Positions 11,741-23,432 of a stretch of 64,000 bases of DNA are shown piece by piece. The position numbers were made by a program, and so were the translations under genes. Each line of letters begins with the position of its first letter. Within the stretch, counting starts at the first letter, position 1. The notes below the pieces were generated by a model. The model ran no database searches. It was not told the DNA's origin and was given only the letters and a program-made list of their open reading frames with translations. Source of the stretch: Nelumbo lutea (taxonomy: Eukaryota; Streptophyta; Magnoliopsida; Proteales; Nelumbonaceae); assembly GCA_022828595.1 (NCBI GenBank), contig JAKGHH010000008.1, positions 618,728 through 682,727 on the forward strand, given 5' to 3'.

Positions 11741-12467
11741 CATTCTACACTAGTCATAAATATATATAATTTACAACCATTCATGCTCTCAGTATGGGCC
11801 CATGTATTTTGTAACTGGCCTATACAGGGTATTATATATTAATATTGGTTATACAACCTGTGAGACAGCTAAGGCGTTCTGCGTTCAGGTAATCCGATTT
11901 TCATTGCATAGTTGGACAAATTAATGAAAATGGTGGGGATCTCAAATTCTCAACCACTCCCACTAAACCACAATTTCAAGTCATCCAAGGCAAAGCAATA
12001 ATAATGTTTTAGGCAGCAGCAGACTTTACCGACCAAGTCCGCTTCCTCCCCTTATGGCCTTATCTTGTCTCATTCCAATGCCGAATCAACATGCCAACAA
12101 CCGCTCCTCGTCGTCGGCCGACGATTAACTCTTCAGTTCACTAATTTGGGTTAAAAGACGACAAAACCAAAACCAAAACCAAAACGAAGAAGGTGTATCT
12201 ATCATAGTTTCAAGTGACCCGACCATTTGAATATCTTTAAGCTCGAAAATCTCCACTTGGAATTGAAAAGTAAAACCTAGGCCCACAAGTTGGGCCGGCA
12301 ACTTAATAGCGGCTTTTTTGTTGAGGAACCAAACCTACCAAACCCCACTCCGTTTTCATGGCAATTAAGGGGCAAATTGTAATGAAAGCAAAATCATAAA
12401 TAAAATCAATTATCCAAACAAACAATGATGAAGAAGACTTCAGCTATACCAAACTAAACTTTACATA
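11741..12467. other. Intergenic, nothing recognised
   Basis: A GC-richer patch (12040-12130) and a run of (aaaacc) words (12163-12186) are visible. No gene is supported. Confidence 0.6.
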
Positions 12468-12472
12468 AGAAG

Positions 12473-13481
12473 TGATAGAGCGCGATCCGGCTGGTCTTAG
12501 CTGTCCGCTACCTTGCTTCTGAACGGGGTAGCACGGAACCTGAAACGGAGGAGATGGGAAAGCTCCGGGGGGAACCCGGTGTAGAGGCTCCGAAGCTCAA
12601 GTTAGAATCCTTCAAAAGCAAGGTAATACCAGATAGCGCAAAGTTTGCATACCTCCGTTGTCGGGGGGCAGGGGGCTCTTATAGTCATTTCGTGTACTCG
12701 TCCCGAGGCCCTTGTCAGATCGGGTATGATTACCCTTGTGCTTGTCAACTCGGCCGTCGTCCTTTCTGCTGAGACAGAACCGTCACTGCCTAACCGTCTA
12801 ACTGGAGATGGCGGCGTCAGTGGCGGTGGCAGGTGGCCGTTTAGAGTGCTGCTGCCAAACGTCAGATCCCAAGTCAGTCAGGCGTGGCGCCCTCGGGCAC
12901 GGACTTCCCTAGTGTCTGGCATGGTACGACTTGTTTGGCTTTGGTGCCCAGAAGATGATGCGAAGTGCTGAGCGAGGCGGTCTTGAGCTCGGAGGTATCC
13001 CGAACTGTTACAAGGTGAGTCAGTTCGGCGAAGTGTATCCCAAGCTGTTACAAGGTGGGTCAGTTCGAAGTGTATCCCGAGCTGTTACAAGGGTCAGTTC
13101 GGCGAAGTGTATCCCGAGCTGTTACAAGGGTCAGTTCGGCGAAGTGTATCCCGAGCTGTTACAAGGTGGGTCAGTTCGGCGAAGTGTATCCCGAGCTGTT
13201 ACAAGGTGGTAGTTCGGCGAAGTGTATTCCGAGCTATTACAAGGTGGGTCAATTCGGTGAAGTCTATCCCGAGCTGTTACAAGGTGGCAGTTCGGCGAAG
13301 TCCATCCCGAGCTGTTACAAGGTAGGTCAGTTCGGCGAAGTCCATCCCGAGCTGTTACAAGGTGGGTCAGTTCGGCGAAGTGTGTCCCCTTGTTCCCGCC
13401 TAGGCTTGGCCCCTTTGGCCGAGCTGTCGTTTCTGCCACGTGTCACATAATAAAGAGGTCGGGCCAAATCTTCCTTCATCA
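12473..13481 (-). mobile_element. Solo LTR (Ty3/gypsy-like), 1009 bp
   Basis: The segment starts tgatagagcgcg and ends ttccttcatca (TG...CA), and is flanked on both sides by AGAAG (12468-12472 and 13482-13486), a perfect 5-bp target duplication. It has no partner LTR or internal region, so it fits a solo LTR left by LTR-LTR recombination. Its end gggccaaatcttccttca resembles the end of the neighbouring element's LTRs (gggccaaatccgcctca), suggesting a related family. A minus-strand TATA-like ctataagag (complement at 12676-12686) supports the minus orientation, as in the neighbour. GC content is clearly above its surroundings. Confidence 0.85.
12993..13390. repeat. Minisatellite inside the solo LTR, about 10 units of 35-41 bp
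   Basis: Units of the form cccgagctgttacaaggtgggtcagttcggcgaagtgtat recur ten times (counted by ctgttacaagg or its variants). Unit length varies by small deletions such as ggtgggtca to ggtca. Open frames here in several frames on both strands are by-products of the repeat. Confidence 0.95.
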
Positions 13482-13532
13482 AGAAGGATAACGAAGGAGA
13501 TCAACACTATAACCAACCATCTTTATAGTTAT

Positions 13533-15088
13533 TGATGAATCAATTTCTGGGCAAAGTAGCTCATCATTCGGTCTACTTCCAAGTGGCCGATGACTCAGAG
13601 GCCGAAGAGAAGAATTTTGCTGGGTGAGGACTTGGATGCTAGACCTGTTTATGGGCCGGGTCGAGCTGGGCTCGGGCCGGGCTTTCACTTGTCACTAATG
13701 AAAATATACTAGGCCCGAGCCTGAGCCCGAACTCGGCCCGACCAACGGGCCTATAACTTGGGCCCGAGCCCGGCCCTGGTAAAAAGCCCGAAACCCAAGC
13801 CCGAGCCCGAAGCCTGACCTAATTGAAAAAAAAAAAACAATTTTCCCTGTTCAAATTAGAATTAAAAATTCAGATAGTATTTTTTTCTTCTATTTAAATG
13901 AACAATGGGCCTACAATATGGTATTTTTCCCTTTCTTTTATATTTTAAAACACAATTTTACATTCTTAAATCAAAAAATTTATTCAAATGGACATAATCA
14001 CATAACTAATTTTAAGTTTAATATTAGGTCGAGTCGGGTCGGGCTATTTTGACAAAACCCGATCTCAGCTCGAATTTATTGCGGGATGGGCTTTTTGGCT
14101 CGAATTTAAGCCCGCGGGCCTATAAGCATGTTCAAGCTCGTCCGAGGGTTGGGACCCGGCCCATGAACAAGTCTACTGGATGCCGAGCTGGGAGTGGACT
14201 AGGTGCTGAGCTGACCCGAGCGCCGAGCTGCATATTAGTTGCCGAGTTTACTAGAGGGCCAAGCTTACTAGAGGATCGAGCTTACCAGAGGGTTGAGCTG
14301 CATATTGGGGGTTGAGCTGACTGGTGGCGAGTTAGATTGATTGTTGAGCTTCGTAGTTCTTTAGAGACCTGCAAGGAATCAACGTCAGAGGACCCGGGGT
14401 GGCACAACCAGTGAGGTCACTCCGATGCTTAAGTCAATACTCCCATAGTAGACTACGAGCTAAAAATCATAAAGTATGAGAGCTAGAATATGCTTACTTG
14501 CCCCTTTATGTCATTGGGGTTGGTGCCTTTATATAGGCATTGTTTAGCGTGGGCTTCACACACCGCATCCAAGATTTCCGAGAGGTCATCTAAGTGGTCC
14601 GAGATTCCCAGAGGCAACCGCCATGCACGTTGACCATCCTCCGGAATGTTCAGTACATGGGCCAACTTCCAAGAATCGTGGGAGTGTTAGGATATGCATG
14701 CCGAATTTGTCGGCAAGCTTGTCTTATAGGTCGCCACCTGGACCTCAATCAGGCCAACACGCCCTCGAGGGAGGTCGCTCCTTGCGTCGAGGTCACTTCG
14801 GCTAGTGACGAGGTGCTGCAGGTTGGCCCTGGACGAGGTGCTTCTAGCTGACTTGAATTGTGGTCGAGGTTGCCAGGTCAGCGCCTGTAACAGGTCGCCA
14901 GGTCCCCAGTCCGACGCTTGTGCTAGGTCATCTGGTCGGCACCTGTGCCAGGTCGCCAGGTCGGCGCCTGTGCCAAGTCACCATCATCTTGGCTAAGGTA
15001 AGTTGTTGCCTAAGTGGTTTTGAGTGTCACCCAGTTATTTTGAGATGCCATGTGTCACAATGTCACTGGAGGGTCAAATCCCCCCTCA
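13533..15088 (-). repeat. Left (3') LTR, split by a hAT-like insertion
   Basis: It aligns along its length with 16325-17237: gatgaatca, aattttgctgggtgaggac, ggagtggactaggtg, the TATA-containing ggtgcctttatataggcat, and cactggagggtcaaatc. It is longer because of the 536-bp element at 13640-14175 and extra copies near 14880-14980 of the word caggtcgccaggtc. Confidence 0.9.
13640..14175. mobile_element. Non-autonomous hAT-like element inserted in the LTR, 536 bp
   Basis: Terminal inverted repeats are tagacctgtttatgggccgg at the left and the complement of tagacttgttcatgggccgg at the right. The 8-bp flanks are ttggatgc (13632-13639) and ctggatgc (14176-14183). The uninterrupted sister LTR has gaggacttggatgccgagc at this spot, so it serves as the empty site and confirms the duplication. 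GC-rich ends full of cccgagcc/gggcc words surround an AT-rich core. No transposase coding. Confidence 0.9.
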
Positions 15089-16324
15089 TCAATTGCCCCC
15101 CACTCCCGAGCTGAAAGTAACTAGGCGAAGGGAGTAGATTGCTCATTTGGGCCTAGAATGACTAATTCGATGAGCTCATAAGCGTCAATCTAATTTGCTT
15201 CTCAAATTGGAAGAGTCCAAGTGTTTGCAGCCTTATGTAGGACCTCTCCATCTTTATTTTCGGGGCACGAGAGTGAATTCATCTACTCAAGGAGAGGTGG
15301 AGCAAATACCCCGATGACATCTACCTTATTAGGGATGTGACCATTAAGAGGTTATGTGATCCAGCTAAGTACCTCAAGAATGAAGCTCATCATGCCATCC
15401 TTAAGAGGGGGTTTTGTGTGACTGATTTATTAGGTTGCTCCACCTAGGTAGACTTCGACGCAGTGTTCCTTCAAGCTGGCCCTAGCTAGTGAGTTTGATG
15501 AGGAGCCTACAACCGAGGTGGAGGTCGGCTGTGAAGAAATCAAGTTTGCATCCATCATGGTGCTGAGAGCGAACTAGTCTTTCCTTTGTTTTCTCGTGTT
15601 GAATACGAATTGCTTTATATTTCGCCCATGCAAAAGAAACGACTAGGTCTCACGTGGTGCCGAAGTCTTTTATCAGTTCGGCACCTTAGCCCTTAGGCTT
15701 TGGGAGTGACTTGCAGTCCACACTCCTTACCCTTGATTTTGCCCATGCCGAAGACGCAACTGGTTCTTATGTGGTGCTGAGGTCTTTTACTAGCTCGGCA
15801 CCAGCCCTTAGGCTCTGGGAGTAACTCGCAGTCCACTATCCTTACCCTTGATTTTGCCCATGCTGAAGAGGCGACTGGATCTTATGTGGTGCCGAGGTCT
15901 TTTATCAGCTCGACACCTTAGAGCTATGGCTACACTGCATCAACTTCGTTAGTGAGGCTGGCCACCCACTCCTACAAGGAGCTACTGGGAACTTGACCTA
16001 CGGGGTCAGCATTACTAACTTTAGGTCACCAGCTCACACGGGAGCCTTGGAAGGCTTGACCGGCAAGGGCATCCATGCAGTCCGTTGGCCGCCAACTCCC
16101 GCGGAAGCCACGAAGAGCTCATTTTGTAGAGGGTACCTCGCGAAGAGGACTGATGAGGCTTTATCCGAGTTGAAATAAAGTCGGCATAGCTACTTAGTCT
16201 GTTGGCCATCAACTTCCTGGTTAATATTTGAGTTCATAAAAAATGGAAACTATAAAGTGAGAGCTTTATTTTCTAAAAGGTGAGAACTTAGCTTTTTGTA
16301 GTGTTTCCCACAAACGGTGCCAAT
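15089..16324 (-). other. Residual internal region of the deleted LTR element
   Basis: Only the polypurine tract (about 15095-15110), a non-coding interior and the primer-binding region (about 16303-16324) remain. Plus-strand readings around 15300-15450 (DDIYLIRDVTIKRLCDP) give a short unrecognised stretch. No gag, protease, RT or integrase motif is visible on either strand. Confidence 0.75.
15624..15930. repeat. Tandem repeat, about 116 bp x 2.6
   Basis: gcccatgc(a/c)... starts at 15624, 15741 and 15856. Each unit carries tatgtggtgccgaggtctttta, shared with minor changes, then ctcggcacc, gcccttaggct and ttacccttgattt. Tandem repeats in the non-coding part are common in Tat-type elements. Confidence 0.85.
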
Positions 16325-17237
16325 TGATGAATCAACTTTTGGGCTAAGTATCTCGTCATTTGGTCCGCTTCCAAGTGGTTGAAGTGGAGAATTTTGCTGG
16401 GTGAGGACTTGGATGCCGAGCTGGGAGTGGACTAGGTGTCGAGCTGACCAGAGGGTCGAGCTGCATATTAGGTGTCGAGCTGACTAGAGGGTCGAGCTGA
16501 CCAGAGGACTGAGTTGAATAGAGGGCCGAACTGCATATTAGGGGCCGAGCTTACTGGTGGCGAGCTGGATTGATTGTTGAGCTTCGTAGTTCTTTAGAGA
16601 CCTACAAGGAATCAACGTCAGAGGACCCGGGGTGGCTAACCCGGTGAGGTCGCTCCGATGCTTAATTCAATACTTCCATAGTAGAGTGCGAGTTAAAAAT
16701 CATAAACTATGAAAACTAGAATATGCTTACTTGCCCCCTTATGTCATTGGGGTTGGTGCCTTTATATAGGCATTGTTTAGTGTGGGCTTCACGCACCGCA
16801 TCCGAGATTTCTGAGAGGTCGTTTAAGTGGTCCGAGATTCCCAGAGTCAACCGCCATGCACGTTGACCATCCTCCTAAATGTTCAGTACGTGGGTCAACT
16901 TCCAAGGATTGTAGGAGTGTTGGGATATGCATGCCGAATTTATCGACGAGCACGTCTCACAGGTTGCCACCTGGACCTCAGTCAGGCTAGTACGCCCTCG
17001 AGGGAGGTCGCTCCTTGCATCGAGGTCACTTTGGCCAGTGACGAGGTGCTGCAGGTTGGCCCTGGATGAGGTGCTTTTAGCTAACCTGAATTGTGATCGA
17101 GGTCACCAGGTCAGTGCCTGTGTCAGGTCGCCATCGTCTTGGCTAAGGTAAGTTGTTGCCTAAGTGGTTATGGGTATCACCCAGTTGTTTCGAAATGCCA
17201 CGTGTTACAATATCACTGGAGGGCCAAATCCGCCTCA
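16325..17237 (-). repeat. Right (5') LTR of the deleted element, 913 bp
   Basis: Begins tgatgaatcaacttttgggc and ends ccaaatccgcctca. A TATA-like tttatataggc (16761-16771) is present and works in either orientation. The inner gagctg words (16430-16560) form a short irregular tandem series (accagagggtcgagctgcat and variants). Confidence 0.9.
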
Positions 17238-18605
17238 TTGGTTATTTCTTTTTCCTTTCTTTTCTACCACTTTTTGACCAAAGTAAGAATTTTGGTGCTT
17301 GGTAATTAATGATTTCAGACCTTCGAAATAGAAAGATGACGAGCTTGGCTTTCACATCCCTCATTCCCTCCACCTTGTCTAACCTCTCAAGTAGCATCGT
17401 CGTCCCCTTAATTAGTTTCTCATCTGGGTGTTGTTTGTAATTAATTGTATGAGAAACATTAATGCATGCTTACATAAGTATTTGAAAAGTTAAAATAATA
17501 TTAATGGCATCTGAAATTTGAAAAGAGACATAAATATTTTTCAACTTTTTAGAGGCACTGAATAAAGAAAGTTTGTTTGTATTGGATCAAACTTTCAGCT
17601 TCTGAAATTTTTTAATTTTATTATTTTACCCCTAAAACATACTATTTGGTAATTTTGAAGAGAGGGAGAGGGAAATATTGTTACTGAGAATTGTAGCGGT
17701 AGTGGCTGGAAGACAAGGGGAGAGAGGGAGAGGGTGAGGAAAATCGATGATGGCCATTTTTGTCTTTTAACGCGATTTAAAAAACATCTGAACACATTAA
17801 GTCATTGGCTGCCTCTTACAAGTTCAGATCTAAAAATGCATTTCAGATCGAAATTTTAAGATTCAACCCAAATTTAAATAGCATCTAAAAAACAACATTT
17901 TCATACTTCAAAGATCTGAAAAATATAATCAAACGTCACTTAAACCTTTAATACAAATTTTTATTATCTGATTTAATTCTCAACAAGGACGGACTCACTT
18001 TCAAGTTTCAACATGCACTTTTACAACTAATAAGATTATTATTATCAGTTAATTTGCAATCACTGGCTAACTGTAACTGTCTTCGTCGTTAACGTCGATC
18101 TCTAAAAGGTAAAGTTCACACTTGAAAAAGATATGCTTCCCGAGTTGGATGAAACGTATTTGAAAGTACGACCGCAACTCCAAAGTTACGTTGGGAAATA
18201 GGAGCCGGGTGCTGGTTTTGCTAATTATAAATTAAGGGGTTATTAATTAGAAAGCAAAAGGAAAAGAAAAAATCAAGGCTAAAGAGGAATGATCTGGAGA
18301 CTAGTTGTTGGTAATCCAATGAAAGATTCCCTTTAATTAAGAACTCCTTTAGAGTTTAAAAAAGGTCTTGTTAGGTAGTTTAAGTAAATTAGAAACGCTT
18401 TTAATTTGCCTATTCAAAGAATGACTACCTCTTCGTTAATTTATGAGCTATCGTGAGAGGTGATTGTGACTTGAGAAGAAATAACACCAATAATTATTTT
18501 TCAGTCAATTTTTATCTTCAAACCAAAATAAAAATAACAAAAAAGAAAAAAAAAAACGTTTATGTAGCACGTATCATAATGCAGCTGTTTGATTCCCATA
18601 AAGTT
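17238..18605. other. Intergenic, nothing recognised
   Basis: AT-rich with poly-A/T runs. No coding domain, RNA gene or paired repeat was found. Confidence 0.6.
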
Positions 18606-18777
18606 GGGATCTGCTCCACACACAGGGCGCCTCACAACGACCTGACTGGCATATCCCACTGTGCATGGGAACATTTTCCCTAAATAATAACATATAAGTA
18701 GGGGAGATGTTTCCAATGTATGGTGGGATGTGATTGTGAGTTCGGTATGAGGCACAATGTGTGAGGAGCAGATCTAA
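18606..18777. mobile_element. Fold-back MITE-like element, about 170 bp
   Basis: The left end gggatctgctccacacaca and the complement of the right end (agatctgctcctcacacat) pair. Inner arms catatcccactgtgcatggg and gtatggtgggatgtg also pair loosely. Similar words (gagcagatccca, gcgcctcacacg, caatgcacggtgga) occur in the pectinesterase intron at about 27640-27785. The target duplication was not resolved. Confidence 0.6.
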
Positions 18778-18792
18778 CCTCATTCTCATATC

Positions 18793-19003
18793 CATGATTG
18801 ACCATTGCTACTAAAGCTGTATCTCAAAGATTTGTGGTGAGAAAAATACCAAAAAAATTCATGTTCTGAAGCTAGTTAAAACGTTTTTAATTAAACATCA
18901 TGATTGACCATTGCTACTAAAGCTGTATCTCAAAGATTTGTGGTGAGGAAAATACCAAAAAAATCATGTTCTGAAGCTAGCTAAAACTTTTTTAATTAAA
19001 CAT
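18793..19003. repeat. Tandem duplication, about 106 bp x 2
   Basis: catgattgaccattgctact starts at 18793 and 18899, and the second unit ends in catcatg at 19001-19007. The units differ by a few substitutions and single-base gaps. Confidence 0.95.
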
Positions 19004-19021
19004 CATGTAGAGGGCTAATTA

Positions 19022-19405
19022 GGGGGATGTTTGGAATCATGGCCGTTTTTCAAAAAAATGGTGCCATGTCAGATTCACATAGGCATTTCAACAAACGTCT
19101 ATGTATCTCATTGTTTGGTTCAGTTGATTATTCAAAAATCGGGCATGCCTCAAAAATCAGGACCCCACTGGTGCATGAAATGCCAAACCGTTTCCTCCAA
19201 CGGTTGATTGATGCATATCCTATGTGGTGCTTACCTGTCAGCACATACACGAAAAACGGTGATAAAAATCACCTTATCAAACAGTATAGTATTGCTTACT
19301 GCCCACGTGCTAGAAGCATTTTTTTGTAAAAAACGGGTCTTAGAAGTATGGATATCTTTTCTTGAAAATCAGTCCCAAAAAGTGTACATGCTTCCAAACA
19401 CCATG
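19022..19405. mobile_element. MITE-like element, about 384 bp
   Basis: The ends gggggatgtttggaatcatg (left) and the complement of the right end, catggtgtttggaagcatg, form imperfect inverted repeats. The interior has no domain; the open frame 19027-19329 is fully inside and unsupported. No clear target duplication. Confidence 0.55.
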
Positions 19406-19647
19406 TAGGAAATCAAAAACAATTAATGTATATAAATGGTTAAAGAAATCCATTGCCCTAAATTATAAATAAAAAATAATCTACATAATAATTTTTGTTA
19501 TAGCCCTTTAATAGATCATCATGGCAAAAGAAGTGGTCATTCTCTTTCCATTTGTAGCCAAGAGCACAGTATCCAGGAGAAACTGGATTCAATCGGTGTA
19601 AAGCCCGTTAGAACCGTCATCATAGCCTTTGCAGTGAGAATATTTCT

Positions 19648-19835
19648 TTATAAAATAAAACACAAAAGTACAGAGATATTTCCGATGTAAGGCTGTTCAA
19701 ACTGGCTTACACTGACTGAAGTCGATCTCTATATATCTCCTTATAAAATAAAACACAAAAATATAGAAATATTCCCGATGCAAGGCTGTTGAAACCGGCC
19801 TTGCACTGACTGAAACCGACCTCCATTCAGGAAAA
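19648..19835. repeat. Tandem duplication, about 93 bp x 2
   Basis: ttataaaataaaacacaaaa recurs near 19648 and 19741, each followed by an atatt.ccgatg(t/c)aaggctgtt phrase and cactgactga. Divergence is moderate. Confidence 0.8.
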
Positions 19836-21334
19836 CTCTGACAGTATATATATCGATATTAGGATAATTAAAGAAGGAAAAATAAGTTAATTAATAGGAC
19901 AAACGGTGCAGTATGGGATAGCTAGCTTTGCCAAAGCCATATCATCTACCCCTGCATTCACTATTAATTATTAATATAATAAGTTTTAAAGTCCATAAAC
20001 TACTGGGATGCTACAATTAAACTCATTTGATGATATTCCTAATAACAAGTAATATTAGTTTTAGCTCTAATAGAAATCAATCAATCAATTAACTAAGAAA
20101 AATACTATCTTAATGTAAATAAGTAGAGAAGTAGCTAGCAGCCTATGAAAAACACGAAGAGGGGGGTCATCAGAAGATTGGAATTTATAAATGAATTGAC
20201 AACAAACCAAGTAGAGAAGTCGCGTAGGAAAATGGAGAAATGGAGAACAAAATGACTTGGCAACAAAATATATAAAAGTTAGGGAATATATATGTACAGC
20301 AGCAACATACATGCACAAGCTCCGCTTCATGTGATGTAACATTGGAAGTGAGCTGAAGCTCTAAGATATATAGAATGATAGACTCAGGTCCCATCCTCCA
20401 CACCTGTGTTGTATTTGTAATGGTTGAAGCACTTTCAGTCCAGTCGTCCTCACCCAAATTTGTATTGATTGACTATGAAATTACATTTGATATGAGATGA
20501 AGGTCAGCATCGATCCATCGGCAATTAATTTATTATTAGATCGAGCTAGCTTTTTTGTATTAAAAAAAAAAAAAAAAGTAGCATCAGATGGGACGGGTGG
20601 GCGGGTAGCGTCTAGTAGAAGGTGATGTGTCATGCGTCCATCGGAAAGCCAAGTAATTCAAATAAGTGACTAAATATTAAGACTGAGATAATAAGAATTA
20701 CGCACGTCTATGCTGGGTTAGTAATTAACCCGGACAATAATTAAGCTACTAAAACAAAAAAAAAAAAAAAGAAACAATTAAGGCATGGACGTTGATGGGC
20801 TCCCCCTCCCTCCCTCCTGAGAGCTGAGATTGACACCTGAGCTTGCTTTCATTCAAAGACCATAAAAATTGCATTGAGTTTTACACGCACCTACATAGGC
20901 CCGGCCCGTACATGTCCAGTACTGATCATCATTGTGCGTGTTTAGATTCTTTTTTATCTCACTACTCTAAATTAGATTACATGATTACAAAACCTACAAC
21001 AGACCACCTCAAGCTCAATGCATCCATCTTATCAATTAATCCAATAAATAAAAGTTCAGTCAAAGAGGAAAACCTCACTTCAACTATACATAACCATGTC
21101 ACCTTCTCTCTTAAAAAATTTAAGCAATTAATAGAAATCAAAATCAATATTCTAATTAGCTAATTATTCCATTTTCTTCTACCGGCCAAATAAAATAAAA
21201 CAAGCTGTAGCGAGGGAAAACTGTGTAACAAATTAAAAGTTCATTGATTACAACTTTTTTTGCTTATATATCCTTCAATTGGTTAACATTTCCCAATCCG
21301 ACTAGGCAACTATGCATGACATGACCTCTTCAAT

Positions 21335-21336
<2 letters not shown>
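19836..21336. other. Intergenic, nothing recognised
   Basis: Contains poly-A runs at 20561-20577 and 20755-20770. The open frame 20843-21163 (FYTHLHRPGPYMSS...) shows no known domain and an atypical composition. No gene is supported. Confidence 0.6.

Positions 21337-21399
<63 letters not shown>
21337..21399. repeat. (AAT)21 microsatellite
   Basis: Uninterrupted AAT trinucleotide run of about 63 bases. Confidence 0.97.
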
Positions 21400-21404
21400 T
21401 AAAG

Positions 21405-21850
21405 AGCTGCAAATTAACGGATCCGATTTTAAAAAGGATATACTTAGAATCAAGTTTGATTCATAATATTCATATCCATATCTGATCTTATATCCAGCTT
21501 ATTCAAATTATTCTTGTACACTATTCATAAATTAAATAATAAAAATTTTCTAAATATTATGGCTATGGGTTGTAAATAAATTTAACTCAATATGGCTTTG
21601 GTAGTATCAAAATGACTTAAAAAAGATCTTTGAAACTTGACTCTTTGTAAATATACAACAAATGAAGCAAATTAACTTAGACATACATAACATAAATATT
21701 TAATTCAATGACACATACACATAGTAGATGGTATATATTGGGGTGTGGATTCCTATTTAATTCAATTATAACAGGATAGAATTGCGATTACTTTATTTGG
21801 ATCCAATCCGAATTGAACAAATTAAATACGATTCAGAGCGCTAAACAGTA
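21405..21850. repeat. Possible decayed relative of the 9608-10069 hAT-like element
   Basis: The left side (agctgcaaatt...cggatccgatttt) and AT-rich interior with cttgaa and gattca words, and the right side (ggatccaatccgaattgaac), parallel the order seen at 9608-10069. Ends are too worn to show inverted repeats or a target duplication. Confidence 0.3.
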
Positions 21851-23432
21851 AAGGGCATTAGGACAAGCTACAATGAGGATGCACCCATCATCACCATATT
21901 AATAGAAAATGAGACGACCTCCTCCTCAGGACCACCTTTCTAGCTAATAGGTCACTTATTAAACGAAACTTTATCTCTTCTTGAGTAAATTAAAAAAGAA
22001 ATATAAAGGGCTAAATTAAGTGGGCTGAGGAACCAAACACGGTCAATAATGCAAGAACATTCCCCATCTGATGACCAGTGCTAGATTGGCCACGTCATGG
22101 CTAGTCGCTTAGATGTGGCAGAAGTTAGGTAGATGAAGAAGCATATGCAATATACCTGCAGGCTGCCCTTATTAGGAGCTAAAATTGTTCATAACAATAG
22201 CATATACTTGAGTGTTGAAGTGTTGAATCTTCGCCAGCTAGCTAGCATGGTGATCACTAAACACAGAAGAGAAGAGCTATATATGCTGTGAACGTTGTGG
22301 GTATCAAGTATATTTTCTCTTTTCTCTGAGGAAGAGAAATGCAATAAAAGGAAAAGGAAACTTCGGTGGTCCAATCGATCATGGTGGTAGCTATCAAGCT
22401 TTTTATTTCTCCAATTGCTTTTTTCTCTAGTCGATATCCAATGTGAAGGTAAGGACCACTTGCTCTGATTTATTTTTAATTTAATTTACTTTCACATTAA
22501 TTTATATCATTGGAGCTTGAATATTATTAATAAAAATAAGAAATTATTTTAAAGCAAAATCGTACAGCCAATTAGTGGTGAAGAAGTCAAAGTAGTTTCT
22601 AGTGAGTGGAGAGGAGAGAACAAAGGATAAAGTAATTGATATAAGACAGAGAGAAAGAGAGAGGGAATGTGACCCAATTAGAAAAATCCAATTGATGTGA
22701 TCCTTGAGCATCCTTGTCACTCAAGTGTTACTAGTGGCAATGAGTATGATTTCAGGATAACCTTCCCACCTAATCAATTGAGGCCTCAGGGAGATTTTCA
22801 AATCGACGTAGAGCAGCCGAGATGTAACATCATCAAAGCCATGGGCGAGGGCCGGGGGGCTAGGAAAACAGAGAAAAAAAAAAAAAAAAAGGTGAATATC
22901 GACTCCAATATAATGAAGCACACATAGACATAATCCGGCCCACGTAAAAGCATGCATACACATAGTCGGTAAGGTGGTTTTTTAGTCCCAATCACCGATA
23001 CATTATTCACGGAAAATTAAGCAGGCCGTCACGAACTCACGATTAATAACTAGAAGTAATTAATATTGATCACGATGAATATGTTTGGTCCTTGTCCTGC
23101 TCCTGGCGGCCTGGCGGCCTGGTCCTTCCATATTAATTGTTAATTAGAGAGAACATTTATGTACTGTTGAGTATTATGACGAGGAGGTTAAAATTAAGTT
23201 CTAGGCTTATAGCTAGTTTGTTAAGGCATTAATTTACATTATAATTAATAATAACAACAATGCTAGCTAACTAACTCATGAGAATTGAGATGTGAGTAGC
23301 TAGAAACTCCCAGTTTTTAATTAGACGCCCTGTTTAATTTTATTTTGTACGTTATGACCCTGGTCCATGCCAGTGGTCTTAAATCAAGGAATGTTGACAT
23401 TCATCATCGTGAACACAGCCACCCAATCTGCT
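21851..23432. other. Intergenic and upstream region of the pectinesterase gene
   Basis: No coding domain. CT-rich and AT-rich tracts, a poly-A run at 22874-22890 and a short duplication ctggcggcctggcggcctgg at 23103-23122. Regulatory sites cannot be assigned with confidence. Confidence 0.5.

Larger units (their letters stand above)
13533..17237 (-). mobile_element. Internally deleted LTR retrotransposon (gypsy/Tat-like), minus orientation
   Basis: Two direct LTRs (13533-15088 and 16325-17237; TGATGAATC...CCTCA) enclose only 1236 bp. Next to the right LTR is the complement of a primer-binding region (tttcccacaaacggtgccaat, ending 16324), close to the one in the 30-36 kb element (tttcccacagacgacaccaat). 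Next to the left LTR is the complement of a polypurine tract (ccccccactccc, 15095-15106). The element therefore reads right to left. No gag or pol domain remains, so it is a deleted, non-autonomous derivative. Flanks are gttat (left) and ttggttat (right): gttat occurs on both sides but is offset by three bases on the right, so the target duplication is not clean. Confidence 0.85.

Noticed and set aside
12993..13450. Open frames of 72-131 codons on both strands and a CRISPR-like look of regular repeats
   Set aside because: The frames are by-products of a 35-41 bp tandem repeat without stops. There are no unique spacers, and this is plant DNA, so it is a minisatellite and not CRISPR or protein.
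17238..17245. Clean 5-bp target duplication for the 13.5-17.2 kb element
   Set aside because: gttat flanks the left LTR directly but on the right is three bases away from the LTR end, so it was not claimed.
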